From Flavobacteriales bacterium UBA1937 (GTDB taxonomy: Bacteria > Bacteroidota > Bacteroidia > Flavobacteriales > Weeksellaceae): DNA of 20,558 nt. Below are positions 1 to 6,064 of the stretch, piece after piece. The notes beneath the pieces are model-generated. The model was given only the letters and a program-made list of their open reading frames with translations. It had not been told where the DNA came from and did no database searches. The translations under genes were made by a program, and so were the position numbers. Each line of letters starts with the position of its first letter. Within the stretch, counting starts at the first letter, position 1. Where the stretch lies: the NCBI GenBank assembly GCA_002337005.1, contig DDFD01000045.1, forward strand, positions 1 to 20,558, given 5' to 3'.

Positions 1-152
1 GTCATATTGACCACGTTAGGAACAGGAATTTCGTCTCCGTGATTGGTATGAAACTCTAACCAACGAAAAGTAAGCCAAACAAGACCTACAAATAATGCTA
101 TTGCCAGCAATAAATTCACAAAAACTTTCCAATGGAAAAAAGATCGAAACAT
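1..152 (-). CDS. PASTA domain-containing protein, N-terminal fragment
   Basis: Only the first 50 codons are inside the window; the gene runs off the left edge. The start is the ATG whose complement lies at 150-152. The product begins with a short basic/aromatic stretch, then one hydrophobic membrane segment (about residues 10-27), then an extracytoplasmic part where E-I-P-V-P-N-V-V opens what looks like a PASTA repeat. PASTA proteins bind peptidoglycan or muropeptides outside the cytoplasmic membrane. A small membrane-anchored PASTA protein divergent from ddl is a familiar flavobacterial arrangement, which supports the call. Because so little is visible, the number of PASTA repeats and the length are unknown. 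The family call is an inference from the first few repeat residues and from context. Confidence 0.65.
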   Translation of the reverse strand, partial: MFRSFFHWKVFVNLLLAIALFVGLVWLTFRWLEFHTNHGDEIPVPNVVNM

Positions 153-181
153 AAATTTTGTTTTTGTACGAAATATAAACG

Positions 182-189
182 CAAATATA
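182..189 (-). promoter_or_regulatory. Probable -7 box of the PASTA gene
   Basis: The minus strand reads TATATTTG, an exact match to the Bacteroidota -7 consensus TAnnTTTG, 29 nt before the PASTA start codon. I see no TTG at the usual -33 spacing. Confidence 0.45.
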
Positions 190-308
190 AATATAAAATT
201 ATGAACTTTTTATTTTAATGCTATTTCTCTTTAAATTAAGTTCATAAAACTCTTTTTACCAAAATGCCAAAATTGTACCAATTTACAAGAACTAAAGCGC
301 TATTTCCA

Positions 309-338
309 TTGGTATCATTAGAAAAATAGTTACATTTG
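309..338 (+). promoter_or_regulatory. ddl promoter, Bacteroidota type (-33 TTG / -7 TACATTTG)
   Basis: TTG at 309-311 is followed after 19 nt by TACATTTG at 331-338, matching the TTG-N(17-23)-TAnnTTTG consensus. The ddl ATG lies 22 nt after the -7 box, giving a short leader of about 16-18 nt. It is one of only two promoters in the window where both boxes are visible. Confidence 0.7.
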
Positions 339-360
339 CCTTAATTAGATTTTAAAATTT

Positions 361-1344
361 ATGAGCAAGAAAAATGTAGCCGTTGTAATGGGCGGTTTCT
401 CTGATGAATACAAGGTTTCTCTGAAAAGTGGTCAACTTATTTTTGACTCTCTAGATAGGGATTTATACCACGTTTATAAAGTCGTAATTCTAAAAGAAGG
501 TTGGTATTTTCTAGATGAAAACGAAGAAAGAATAGAACTCAATAAAGGAGATTTTTCTGTAAATTTAAAAAATGGTGAAATTTTAAAATTTGATGTTTGT
601 TTCAATATCATCCACGGAACTCCTGGTGAAAATGGAATTTTACAGGCCTATTGGGATGCTGTAGGACAAAAATATACAGGCTGTGCTTTTTATCAAAGTG
701 CACTTACATTCAACAAAAAAGATACATTAGCTGTACTTTCCAAATACGGAATTCCTTCTGCTAAAAGCGTTTATCTGAGAAAAGGTGATGCTATAGACGA
801 AGAAAAAATTATTTCAGAACTCAAATTGCCTTTATTTGTAAAACCTAACCAAAGTGGTTCTTCACTAGGAATTTCTAAGGTGAAAGAAAAATCTGAATTG
901 GCAGCAGCTATAGAATTTGCATTTAAAGAAGATGATGAAATTCTAATTGAAAGCTTTTTAGACGGGATGGAAGTTTCTGTAGGCGTTCTAGACTACAAAG
1001 GTAAAACCATAGTGCTGGGAATTACCGAAATTATTCCAGAAAAAGAATTTTTTGATTACGAAGCCAAGTATGAAGGTGCTTCACAAGAAATTACACCTGC
1101 CAGATTAGATGATGAAACCAGAGAAAAAGTAGAAAAAATCGCTAAACACGCCTATAATTCTTTAGGAATGAGTGGTTTTTCTAGAAGTGAGTTTATTATT
1201 ATGAATGGCACTCCTTATATGCTAGAGATGAACACTAATCCGGGCTTTTCGCCTGCTTCAATATTACCTCAACAAGCCAAAATTTACGGAATTTCCATTA
1301 AAGATTTGTGCGGAAATGAAGTAGAAAAAGCTCTTAAAAAATAA
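361..1344 (+). CDS. ddl: D-alanine--D-alanine ligase
   Basis: Cytoplasmic ATP-grasp enzyme that joins two D-alanines using ATP; the dipeptide is then added to UDP-MurNAc-tripeptide in peptidoglycan synthesis. The 327-residue length is normal. Visible signatures: the N-terminal G-G-F-S-x-E-Y-x-V-S-L motif (residues 11-21, Glu16 in the position that contacts the first D-Ala), the HG-TPGENG loop (85-92), the ATP-grasp lysine and glycine-rich loop K-P-N-Q-S-G-S-S-L-G (161-170), and the C-terminal metal/substrate motif E-M-N-T-N-P-G-F-S (289-297). The usual form of the last motif is E-x-N-T-x-P-G-x-T/S. The gene is divergent from the PASTA gene and has its own promoter; coaD follows 80 bp downstream. 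I chose the ATG at 361 because it sits just after a clear promoter and starts directly in the family's N-terminal strand. Confidence 0.95.
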   Translation: MSKKNVAVVMGGFSDEYKVSLKSGQLIFDSLDRDLYHVYKVVILKEGWYFLDENEERIELNKGDFSVNLKNGEILKFDVCFNIIHGTPGENGILQAYWDAVGQKYTGCAFYQSALTFNKKDTLAVLSKYGIPSAKSVYLRKGDAIDEEKIISELKLPLFVKPNQSGSSLGISKVKEKSELAAAIEFAFKEDDEILIESFLDGMEVSVGVLDYKGKTIVLGITEIIPEKEFFDYEAKYEGASQEITPARLDDETREKVEKIAKHAYNSLGMSGFSRSEFIIMNGTPYMLEMNTNPGFSPASILPQQAKIYGISIKDLCGNEVEKALKK

Positions 1345-1360
1345 ATTATAAATGATAAAT

Positions 1361-1405
1361 TTTTAGATTTTAAATAATCTTTCTAAAAAAATTTAAAATC
1401 TAAAA
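1361..1405 (+). repeat. 15-bp perfect inverted repeat between ddl and coaD
   Basis: The arm at 1361-1375 (TTTTAGATTTTAAAT) is exactly complementary to 1391-1405, with a 15-nt loop. It begins 17 nt after the ddl stop and could act as an AT-only terminator or mRNA-stability hairpin. The right arm is part of the TAAAATC tandem array, so the left arm can pair in more than one register. Confidence 0.6.
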
Positions 1406-1421
1406 TCTAAAATCTAAAATC
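1394..1421 (+). repeat. Four perfect tandem copies of TAAAATC
   Basis: TAAAATC is repeated head to tail at 1394, 1401, 1408 and 1415. The array ends 3 nt before the coaD ATG, where a ribosome would load. It belongs to a wider set of 7-bp-period intergenic sequences in this window. Confidence 0.9.
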
Positions 1422-1424
1422 TCT

Positions 1425-1886
1425 ATGAAAATAGCTGTTTTCCCAGGTTCTTTTGATCCTATCACTCTCGGACATTTAGATATTATTGAAAGAGCTGTCC
1501 CACTTTTTGATAAATTAATCATCGCTATTGGGCAAAATTCTCAGAAAAAATACATGTTTTCTTTGGAAAAAAAAATAGAATTCATAAAAAAATCTGTAGC
1601 TCATTTCCCGAATGTAGAAGTTGATTCTTTCGAAGGATTAACCATAGATTATTGCCGTAGCAAAAATGTGAATTTTATTATTAGAGGTTTGAGAAATCCT
1701 GCAGATTTTGAATTTGAAAAAGCGATTGCACAAACTAATAGGCTTCTTACTTATGAAAATAAAATAGAAACCATTTTCTTACTTACTTCGGCAGGTAAAT
1801 CATACATTAGCAGTAGTATTGTAAGAGAGATTATTACATTTAACGGAGACTATACACTGATGGTTCCAGATGCGGTTCGCATATAG
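1425..1886 (+). CDS. coaD: Pantetheine-phosphate adenylyltransferase
   Basis: Fourth step of coenzyme A synthesis: transfers AMP from ATP to 4'-phosphopantetheine, giving dephospho-CoA and pyrophosphate, in the cytoplasm. The 153-residue product has the family length. Motifs: F-P-G-S-F-D-P (6-12) followed by the nucleotidyltransferase T-x-G-H (14-17), the I-I-R-G-L-R-N-P-A-D-F-E-F-E substrate-binding stretch (85-98), and I-S-S-S-I-V-R-E (128-135), the phosphate-binding end motif. No promoter box is obvious in the 80-bp gap after ddl. The gene is either co-transcribed with ddl or expressed from something not recognised. The TRIC-channel gene follows after 27 bp in the same direction. Confidence 0.95.
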   Translation: MKIAVFPGSFDPITLGHLDIIERAVPLFDKLIIAIGQNSQKKYMFSLEKKIEFIKKSVAHFPNVEVDSFEGLTIDYCRSKNVNFIIRGLRNPADFEFEKAIAQTNRLLTYENKIETIFLLTSAGKSYISSSIVREIITFNGDYTLMVPDAVRI

Positions 1887-1913
1887 TCTATTTATCTTAA
1901 AAAAGTTTATAAA

Positions 1914-2546
1914 ATGTATCCTGATTTTGCATTTTTTATAGAAATTTTCGGGACTATTGCTTTTGCAATGTCAGGAAGTTTTGCGGCAATGCAAAAACGA
2001 TTTGACCCTTTTGGTGTAATTATTATTGCTTTTGTAACGTCTGTAGGTGGTGGTACTGTAAGAGATTTATTATTAGACGTTCCTGTTTTTTGGATGCATG
2101 ATTTACTCTCTGTAAGTCTTATTTTTTTCACGGCTGTTTTTACAATGATTTTTAAATTAATAGAAAAAAAATTCACAGTAACTTTATTTATTTTTGACAG
2201 TCTAGGATTGGGTTTGTTTACCATAATTGGTGTACAAAAAGGTCTAAATGCAGATTTACATCCTTTAATTGGTGTTGTTCTAGGCACAATTACGGGTTGT
2301 TTTGGTGGTATTATCAGAGATATTTTACTCAATAGAATTCCCCTAATTTTCAGAAAAGAAATCTATGCTACAGCAGCTATTCTGGGAGGAACTTTTTATA
2401 TTTTATTAAAAAATTACAGTAGTCTTTCCGAAACCTTAATTCAGATTATCACCATTGTTTTTATTGTATCCATCAGAACATTAGCCGTAAAATACCATTG
2501 GCAAATTCCTAAATTTTATAGAAATAATTTCGATGCCGAAATGTAG
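1914..2546 (+). CDS. Trimeric intracellular cation (TRIC) channel family membrane protein (UPF0126)
   Basis: Predicted inner-membrane protein of 210 residues with about seven hydrophobic segments. It shows the two internally repeated glycine-rich motifs of the family: G-G-G-T-V-R-D (45-51) and G-G-I-I-R-D (131-136), each followed by leucine-rich residues and lying about 85 residues apart, as expected for an inverted or tandem three-helix repeat. Prokaryotic TRIC proteins form trimeric potassium/sodium-permeable channels; some relatives have been linked to glycine transport (YicG in E. coli), so the transported species is not certain here. The start ATG is 27 bp after the coaD stop and no separate promoter is seen, so ddl-coaD-TRIC may form one unit. 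An open frame on the opposite strand of this gene is treated as spurious. Confidence 0.88.
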   Translation: MYPDFAFFIEIFGTIAFAMSGSFAAMQKRFDPFGVIIIAFVTSVGGGTVRDLLLDVPVFWMHDLLSVSLIFFTAVFTMIFKLIEKKFTVTLFIFDSLGLGLFTIIGVQKGLNADLHPLIGVVLGTITGCFGGIIRDILLNRIPLIFRKEIYATAAILGGTFYILLKNYSSLSETLIQIITIVFIVSIRTLAVKYHWQIPKFYRNNFDAEM

Positions 2547-2578
2547 AGAAGTTGGAATCTCAAAATATCAAATTGAAT
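2544..2578 (+). repeat. Degenerate 7-bp-period purine-rich array
   Basis: Directly at the stop of the TRIC gene the sequence can be cut into successive heptads TAGAGAA, GTTGGAA, TCTCAAA, ATATCAA, ATTGAAT. The first four end in AA, like the arrays at 5920-5954 and 9227-9254. Similarity is weaker here than there. Confidence 0.4.
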
Positions 2579-2608
2579 TTTCTAACAACATCAAACAAAA
2601 ACTATACT

Positions 2609-2821
2609 ATGAAAATAATTTTTCGAAAATTATCAGATTATCTTACAGATTTTTTAAAATATTTCAGTTTCATTTTTACAATTAAGACTATCAAAGAATA
2701 TTATTTTTCAAAAAATCACCAAATTATAATTGACCAATCTTATATTTATCAGATTAGTTTCGGAGCAATTGCCTTATGGTTAATAATGAGATATTATCAT
2801 AAAATTATGCGCGAAAAATAA
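2609..2821 (+). CDS. Small hypothetical membrane protein
   Basis: Not recognised. From the ATG at 2609 the product has 70 residues: a basic, aromatic-rich N-terminal half with a weakly hydrophobic stretch (F-L-K-Y-F-S-F-I-F-T), a polar middle, and a clear C-terminal membrane segment (about residues 47-62) ending in a basic tail. A longer version would start at a TTG at 2552, but that part overlaps a degenerate intergenic repeat, so I prefer the ATG. It lies 62 bp after the TRIC gene and is followed immediately by a strong hairpin, which fits the last gene of a transcription unit. No conserved domain is visible. It could still be a chance open frame, though its placement before a terminator argues for a real gene. 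Confidence 0.5.
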   Translation: MKIIFRKLSDYLTDFLKYFSFIFTIKTIKEYYFSKNHQIIIDQSYIYQISFGAIALWLIMRYYHKIMREK

Positions 2822-2822
2822 A

Positions 2823-2848
2823 AAACTCCCGAAAAAAATCAGGAGTTT
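2823..2848. terminator. Bidirectional rho-independent terminator
   Basis: Stem AAACTCC (2823-2829) pairs with GGAGTTT (2842-2848). It is T-rich on the plus side, and on the minus side the stem runs into TTTTTTATTTTT. It lies between two convergent genes and can serve both. Confidence 0.8.
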
Positions 2849-2871
2849 GTTTATATTATTAAGATGTTTAA

Positions 2872-3438
2872 TTAGAAAAATTTACCTCTTTGTCTCATAT
2901 TAGGATTATGCATATGTTTTTGCATAGAAGGCATTTTCAGTTGTTCTTTCATCATTTTTATTTGGTCTGTCATCATACCAGCAGAATCTAGTTTTTTCGC
3001 TTCTTCTAGCAATCTCTGTGCTTCGGGTTTTCTACCTTTTTGTAGAGCAGCAGCAGCCAAATTAAGTGTTGCCATAGCTCTGTCTTGTTTCATATTTAAT
3101 CCGTAATCCAAAGCTTTTCTCATTAAAGGTTCTACTTTTGCAGGATTATCTTGTGCTAAAGTAAGCGCTTGTAAATAATGAAAATATCCGTATTGAGAAC
3201 TGTGCAACTGAGAAGGATAATTTTTGATATAAGTAAGCCAATGTGCAGCTTTTACAAAATTCTGTTTACGCATTTGCCAGAAAGCCAATAAAATATATTC
3301 GTTTTTAAAAAATAATAAAATAGGACTTAGAGAGAAAAACACCAACACAATTCCCCAACCGATCTGGCGATTCATCATCAGATAAACTCCTATTGCAATT
3401 AATATTGCTGAGATTAAAAACTTTATGTATTTATTCAT
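2872..3438 (-). CDS. Membrane-anchored protein with TPR-like repeats
   Basis: Function unknown. The 188-residue product starts with two closely spaced hydrophobic helices (about residues 4-22 and 27-44) joined by a short N-R-Q-I-G-W turn. A soluble helical part follows with the look of tetratricopeptide repeats: alternating A/L/Y positions around residues 55-150, with paired helices such as A-A-L-Q-K-G-R-K-P-E-A-Q-R-L-L. The tail is rich in Met, Lys and His. This would place a protein-protein interaction domain at the inner membrane, probably on the cytoplasmic side. It lies 62 bp downstream of folA in the same direction and has its own -7 box, so it may be transcribed both with folA and alone. 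It ends at the bidirectional terminator shared with the preceding plus-strand genes. Confidence 0.75.
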   Translation of the reverse strand: MNKYIKFLISAILIAIGVYLMMNRQIGWGIVLVFFSLSPILLFFKNEYILLAFWQMRKQNFVKAAHWLTYIKNYPSQLHSSQYGYFHYLQALTLAQDNPAKVEPLMRKALDYGLNMKQDRAMATLNLAAAALQKGRKPEAQRLLEEAKKLDSAGMMTDQIKMMKEQLKMPSMQKHMHNPNMRQRGKFF

Positions 3439-3456
3439 TGTTAAATTTTAAGTGTG

Positions 3457-3464
3457 CAAATTTA
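3457..3464 (-). promoter_or_regulatory. Probable -7 box of the TPR membrane protein gene
   Basis: The minus strand reads TAAATTTG (TAnnTTTG), 18 nt before the start codon complement at 3436-3438. No TTG at -33 spacing. Confidence 0.45.
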
Positions 3465-3479
3465 GTGATAAATTAAAAA

Positions 3480-3500
3480 TTGAAAGTTGAAATTTAAAAA
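3480..3500 (+). repeat. Short 7-bp-period tract
   Basis: TTGAAAG, TTGAAAT and TTAAAAA follow one another immediately after the folA coding end. It is a short, degenerate member of the heptad family; chance similarity cannot be excluded. Confidence 0.3.
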
Positions 3501-3995
3501 TTATTTTTCTAAAATTCTCTCAAATGTTTGAAAACTAAAATCAAATTGATTTTTTTCGTCTTTTTGATGGGTAATTTCATTAGTTTTCAACCATATTTTT
3601 TCATCAATTTTTGGGAAGAAAGTATCCGCATTTAGTTCTGCATCCACCAAAGTAACTTCTAGCTGATCTGCCAAATCTATCGTTTGTTCGTATATATTAC
3701 CACCTCCGATGATAAAGACATTTTCGTCTATTTTTTTGGCAAATTTTAGGGCTTCTTTTATGTTTCCTACAATTAAAATTCCTTCTTCGAACCAATCATT
3801 TTTTCTGCTAATTACGATATTGGTTCTATTGGGCAGTGGTTTTCCTATGCTTTCGTAAGTTTTTCTTCCCATAATAATAGGATGTCCAGAAGTAAGTTCT
3901 TTGAAGTGTTTTAAATCTTTTGGAAGATGCCAAAGCAATTGGTTATCAGCACCAATCTCTCTGTTTTTGCCCATTGCTACTACTATTGTAATCAT
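3501..3995 (-). CDS. folA: Dihydrofolate reductase
   Basis: NADPH-dependent reduction of dihydrofolate to tetrahydrofolate in the cytoplasm, needed for thymidylate, purine and methionine synthesis; target of trimethoprim. The length of 164 is typical of chromosomal DHFR. Signatures: N-terminal strand I-V-V-A-M-G-K-N-x-x-I-G, the L-L-W-H-L-P-K-D-L-K-x-F segment (20-31) with Trp22 and the acidic catalytic Asp26, I-M-G-R-K-T-Y-E-S (41-49), the NADPH-binding I-G-G-G-N-I-Y (96-102), and the C-terminal F-Q-T-F strand. Start codon and length agree with the family. The gene is divergent from lemA; its -7 box and that of lemA lie about 12 bp apart in the shared intergenic region. A TPR-like membrane protein follows downstream. 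Confidence 0.95.
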   Translation of the reverse strand: MITIVVAMGKNREIGADNQLLWHLPKDLKHFKELTSGHPIIMGRKTYESIGKPLPNRTNIVISRKNDWFEEGILIVGNIKEALKFAKKIDENVFIIGGGNIYEQTIDLADQLEVTLVDAELNADTFFPKIDEKIWLKTNEITHQKDEKNQFDFSFQTFERILEK

Positions 3996-4011
3996 TTTTT
4001 ATAATATTTTA

Positions 4012-4019
4012 CAAAATTA
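4012..4019 (-). promoter_or_regulatory. Probable -7 box of folA
   Basis: The minus strand reads TAATTTTG (TAnnTTTG), 16 nt before the folA start codon. No TTG at -33 spacing. Confidence 0.45.
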
Positions 4020-4031
4020 GCATAATAATTG

Positions 4032-4039
4032 TATATTTG
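4032..4039 (+). promoter_or_regulatory. Probable -7 box of the lemA operon
   Basis: TATATTTG matches TAnnTTTG exactly and lies 36 nt before the lemA ATG. It is 12 bp from the divergent folA -7 box, so the two polymerases would compete for overlapping DNA. Confidence 0.5.
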
Positions 4040-4075
4040 GTTTAAAGAATTTTAATCAAATAAAAATAAAAAACT

Positions 4076-4690
4076 ATGAATAACAAAGGATGTTTCGGAA
4101 TTGGAACTATTGGTTTAGTGTTAATTGGCATTGTTATAGTCCTATTTTTTTGGGGAAAAGGAGTTTACAATACATTGGTAACCAAAGACCAAGAAGTACA
4201 AAGCAAATGGTCTAATATAGAAACGGTCTATCAAAAAAGAGCCAATTTAATTCCTAATTTGGAAAGAACCGTAAAATCTTATGCTAAATTCGAACAAGAA
4301 ACTTTGACAAAAGTTATAGAAGCTCGCTCTAAAGCTACATCTGTAAACATTGATCCAAGTAACATTACTGAAGCCGATTTAGCAAAATTCCAAGCTGCAC
4401 AGGGTGAATTAAGTGGTGCATTAAGTAGATTAATGGCTGTAGTAGAAAGCTATCCTAATCTAAAAGCAGATCAACAGTTTATTGATTTCCAAAGAGAATA
4501 TACTGCAATAGAAAACAGTATTAGAACAGAAACCGTTTATTACAACGATTCTGCAAAAGATTTCAATACCTACAGAAAATCTTTCCCTAACAATATTTTC
4601 GCCAATTTCTTTGGAGATTTTAAAGATAAACCTTATTTCAAAGCTGAAGCTGGAGCACAAAAAGCTCCTGAAGTTTTTAAAGAAGAATAA
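4076..4690 (+). CDS. LemA family protein
   Basis: Membrane-anchored LemA protein of 204 residues. After a short glycine-rich leader it has one hydrophobic segment (about 9-27), then the LemA helical domain. The family signature is clear: V-x-x-K-W-S-N-I-E-x-x-Y-Q-K-R-A-N-L-I-P-N-L (about 41-62), T-V-K-x-Y-A-x-x-E, and the C-terminal Y-N-x-x-x-x-x-F-N-x-Y-R-x-x-F-P-x-N. The fold is a helical bundle; the molecular role is not settled. LemA genes very often sit beside TPM-domain genes, exactly as here. The stop codon overlaps the next gene's ATG by one base (TAATG at 4688-4692), so translation is probably coupled. The promoter is the -7 box at 4032-4039. Confidence 0.92.
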   Translation: MNNKGCFGIGTIGLVLIGIVIVLFFWGKGVYNTLVTKDQEVQSKWSNIETVYQKRANLIPNLERTVKSYAKFEQETLTKVIEARSKATSVNIDPSNITEADLAKFQAAQGELSGALSRLMAVVESYPNLKADQQFIDFQREYTAIENSIRTETVYYNDSAKDFNTYRKSFPNNIFANFFGDFKDKPYFKAEAGAQKAPEVFKEE

Positions 4691-5121
4691 TGAATAATTA
4701 CCTTAGTAATACACAAATGGCTTCCCTAGTGGAAGCCATAAAACAAGCTGAAAACCAATCTACCGGCGAAATAAGAGTGCATATAGACAGTACTTCTGTT
4801 GATAATAATGCCAAAGTAGCTTTTGATGTTTTCAAAAAACTAGGTATGGACCAAACTAAGGAAAGAAATGCAGTGCTTTTTCATGTAAATTTCGAAAAAA
4901 AATACCTCACCATCATTGGCGATAAAGGAATCCACGAAAAAGTACACCAAAAATTTTGGAATGATTTACACGACAAAATCACACGAGCTTTTTCTGAAGG
5001 CAATTATTATCAAGGTCTGCATGATGCTATTCTAGAAACTGGTCTGGAACTTAAAAATTTCTTTCCGATTAAAGACGGAGAAAATCCAAACGAATTATCC
5101 AATGAGATTACCTTCTCTTAA
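4690..5121 (+). CDS. TPM domain-containing protein, soluble (cytosolic) form
   Basis: The 143-residue product is almost entirely one TPM domain (also called repair_PSII or YgcG domain). Visible are the opening helix L-V-E-A-I-K-x-A-E-x-x-S-T-G-E-I-R-V-H-I (14-33), R-N-A-V-L-F-H-V (59-66), the strand Y-L-T-I-I-G-D-K-G-I (71-80) and the closing helix with F-S-E-G-N-Y-Y-Q-G-L. There is no signal peptide and no membrane segment, so unlike its neighbour it should stay in the cytoplasm, unless LemA tethers it. The start overlaps the lemA stop by one base and its end overlaps the next gene by 20 bp, so all three are one translationally coupled operon. Biochemical function unknown; a related plant TPM protein takes part in photosystem II repair. 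Confidence 0.85.
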   Translation: MNNYLSNTQMASLVEAIKQAENQSTGEIRVHIDSTSVDNNAKVAFDVFKKLGMDQTKERNAVLFHVNFEKKYLTIIGDKGIHEKVHQKFWNDLHDKITRAFSEGNYYQGLHDAILETGLELKNFFPIKDGENPNELSNEITFS

Positions 5122-5914
5122 AATATTTTTTGTCAGTTTTTTATTATGCTGTTCTTTTTTAGTCTCGGCACAATACAAAATTCCCGAAAAACCAACCGTT
5201 CTTTATCCTGTTTATGACGAAGCAGGATTACTTTCTGAATCAGAAAGACAAACACTCAACGAAAAGCTCATCAAATTTGAAGACTCTACTTTCACAGAGA
5301 TAGAAGTCATTATTATCCCTTCTACCAAAGGCGAAGATGTGAATTTTCTTGCAACACAATTTGGCGAAAAATGGGGAATTGGCAAGAAAAAAGTAGATAA
5401 TGGCGTAGTTTTTCTAATTGCAACCGAAGACAGAACCATGTCTATACAACAAGGGCGTGCTGTAGAACAATACCTTACCGCTTCTGTAGCAGGACAAATT
5501 TTGGATTATCTGGTAACACCTTATTTCAAAAAAGGAGAATTCTACAACGGTATAGACCACGGAACATCTGCCATAATGGATGCCGTAAAAGGTAAATTTA
5601 AACCCATGGCAAAATCAACTCCTCAAGATGTAGATTTTTCTTTTGCGCATGCTCTTATTATTTTCATCATCATTATGGTACTTATCTATATTATCTCTAG
5701 AAATAATAATTCTGGAGGTGGCGGTAGATATAATGATGACGATGATGTAATTATTACAAGAAGAGGCAGAAAAGTATATCCTGGTGGTTTTTTCCCATTC
5801 CCAACAGGTGGCGGATTTGGAGGAGGTTTCGGAGGTGGAAGTTCTGGCGGAGGTTTTGGTGGCTTCGGAGGTGGCGGAAGTTTCGGCGGAGGCGGCGCTT
5901 CTGGCGGATGGTAG
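5102..5914 (+). CDS. TPM domain-containing secreted/membrane protein with Gly-rich tail
   Basis: 270 residues in clear modules: signal peptide (1-23, cleavage likely after V-S-A), an extracytoplasmic TPM domain (about 33-165, with D-E-A-G-L-L, T-E-I-E-V-I-I-I-P-S and N-G-V-V-F-L-I-A-x-E-D-R), one membrane segment (about 183-198), an acidic patch D-D-D-D (212-215) and a basic R-R-G-R, then a tail from about residue 236 made almost only of Gly, Phe and Ser and ending in G-G-W. This is the YgcG-like architecture usually found beside LemA. The ATG at 5102 lies inside the preceding gene (20-bp overlap); it gives a complete signal peptide, which supports this start. The tail is probably cytoplasmic by topology and may self-associate, but that is inference. 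GC rises locally in the Gly repeat because of GGN codons. Confidence 0.9.
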   Translation: MRLPSLKIFFVSFLLCCSFLVSAQYKIPEKPTVLYPVYDEAGLLSESERQTLNEKLIKFEDSTFTEIEVIIIPSTKGEDVNFLATQFGEKWGIGKKKVDNGVVFLIATEDRTMSIQQGRAVEQYLTASVAGQILDYLVTPYFKKGEFYNGIDHGTSAIMDAVKGKFKPMAKSTPQDVDFSFAHALIIFIIIMVLIYIISRNNNSGGGGRYNDDDDVIITRRGRKVYPGGFFPFPTGGGFGGGFGGGSSGGGFGGFGGGGSFGGGGASGGW

Positions 5915-5919
5915 AAAAA

Positions 5920-5954
5920 GACAGAAGATGGAAGTTAGAAGATGAAAGATGTGA
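5920..5954 (+). repeat. 7-bp-period purine-rich array
   Basis: Five successive heptads GACAGAA, GATGGAA, GTTAGAA, GATGAAA, GATGTGA start 6 bp after the stop of the TPM gene. Each begins with G and four of the five end in AA, giving a rough consensus GWYRGAA. It lies between the last operon gene and the terminator. Confidence 0.7.
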
Positions 5955-6003
5955 TTGTGAGGGACGAGGCATTATCAAATCATATCAAACAATACAAAAG
6001 TAA

Positions 6004-6033
6004 AAAAGCAACCAAAAATTTTCGGTTGCTTTT
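6004..6033. terminator. Strong bidirectional terminator
   Basis: AAAAGCAACC (6004-6013) pairs perfectly with GGTTGCTTTT (6024-6033), followed by CTTTTAAT on plus and a T-rich run on minus. It sits between the convergent TPM and GIN genes. Confidence 0.88.
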
Positions 6034-6064
6034 CTTTTAATATGAAAAATTTAGAATGAATATG

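Noticed and set aside
1394..1421. Tandem repeats read as a CRISPR-like array
   Set aside because: Units are 7 bp with no spacers and no cas genes nearby.
1907..2332. 141-codon open frame on the minus strand opposite the TRIC gene
   Set aside because: Its product is Lys/Pro/Ile-rich without domains and lies fully antisense to a well-recognised membrane protein; a by-product of codon bias.
2552..2608. TTG-started extension of the small membrane protein
   Set aside because: It covers a degenerate 7-bp repeat and adds a non-hydrophobic polar stretch; the ATG at 2609 is simpler.
5754..5978. Minus-strand frame opposite the Gly-rich tail of the TPM protein
   Set aside because: Its Arg/Leu/His repeats are simply the reverse reading of GGN/TTY codons.
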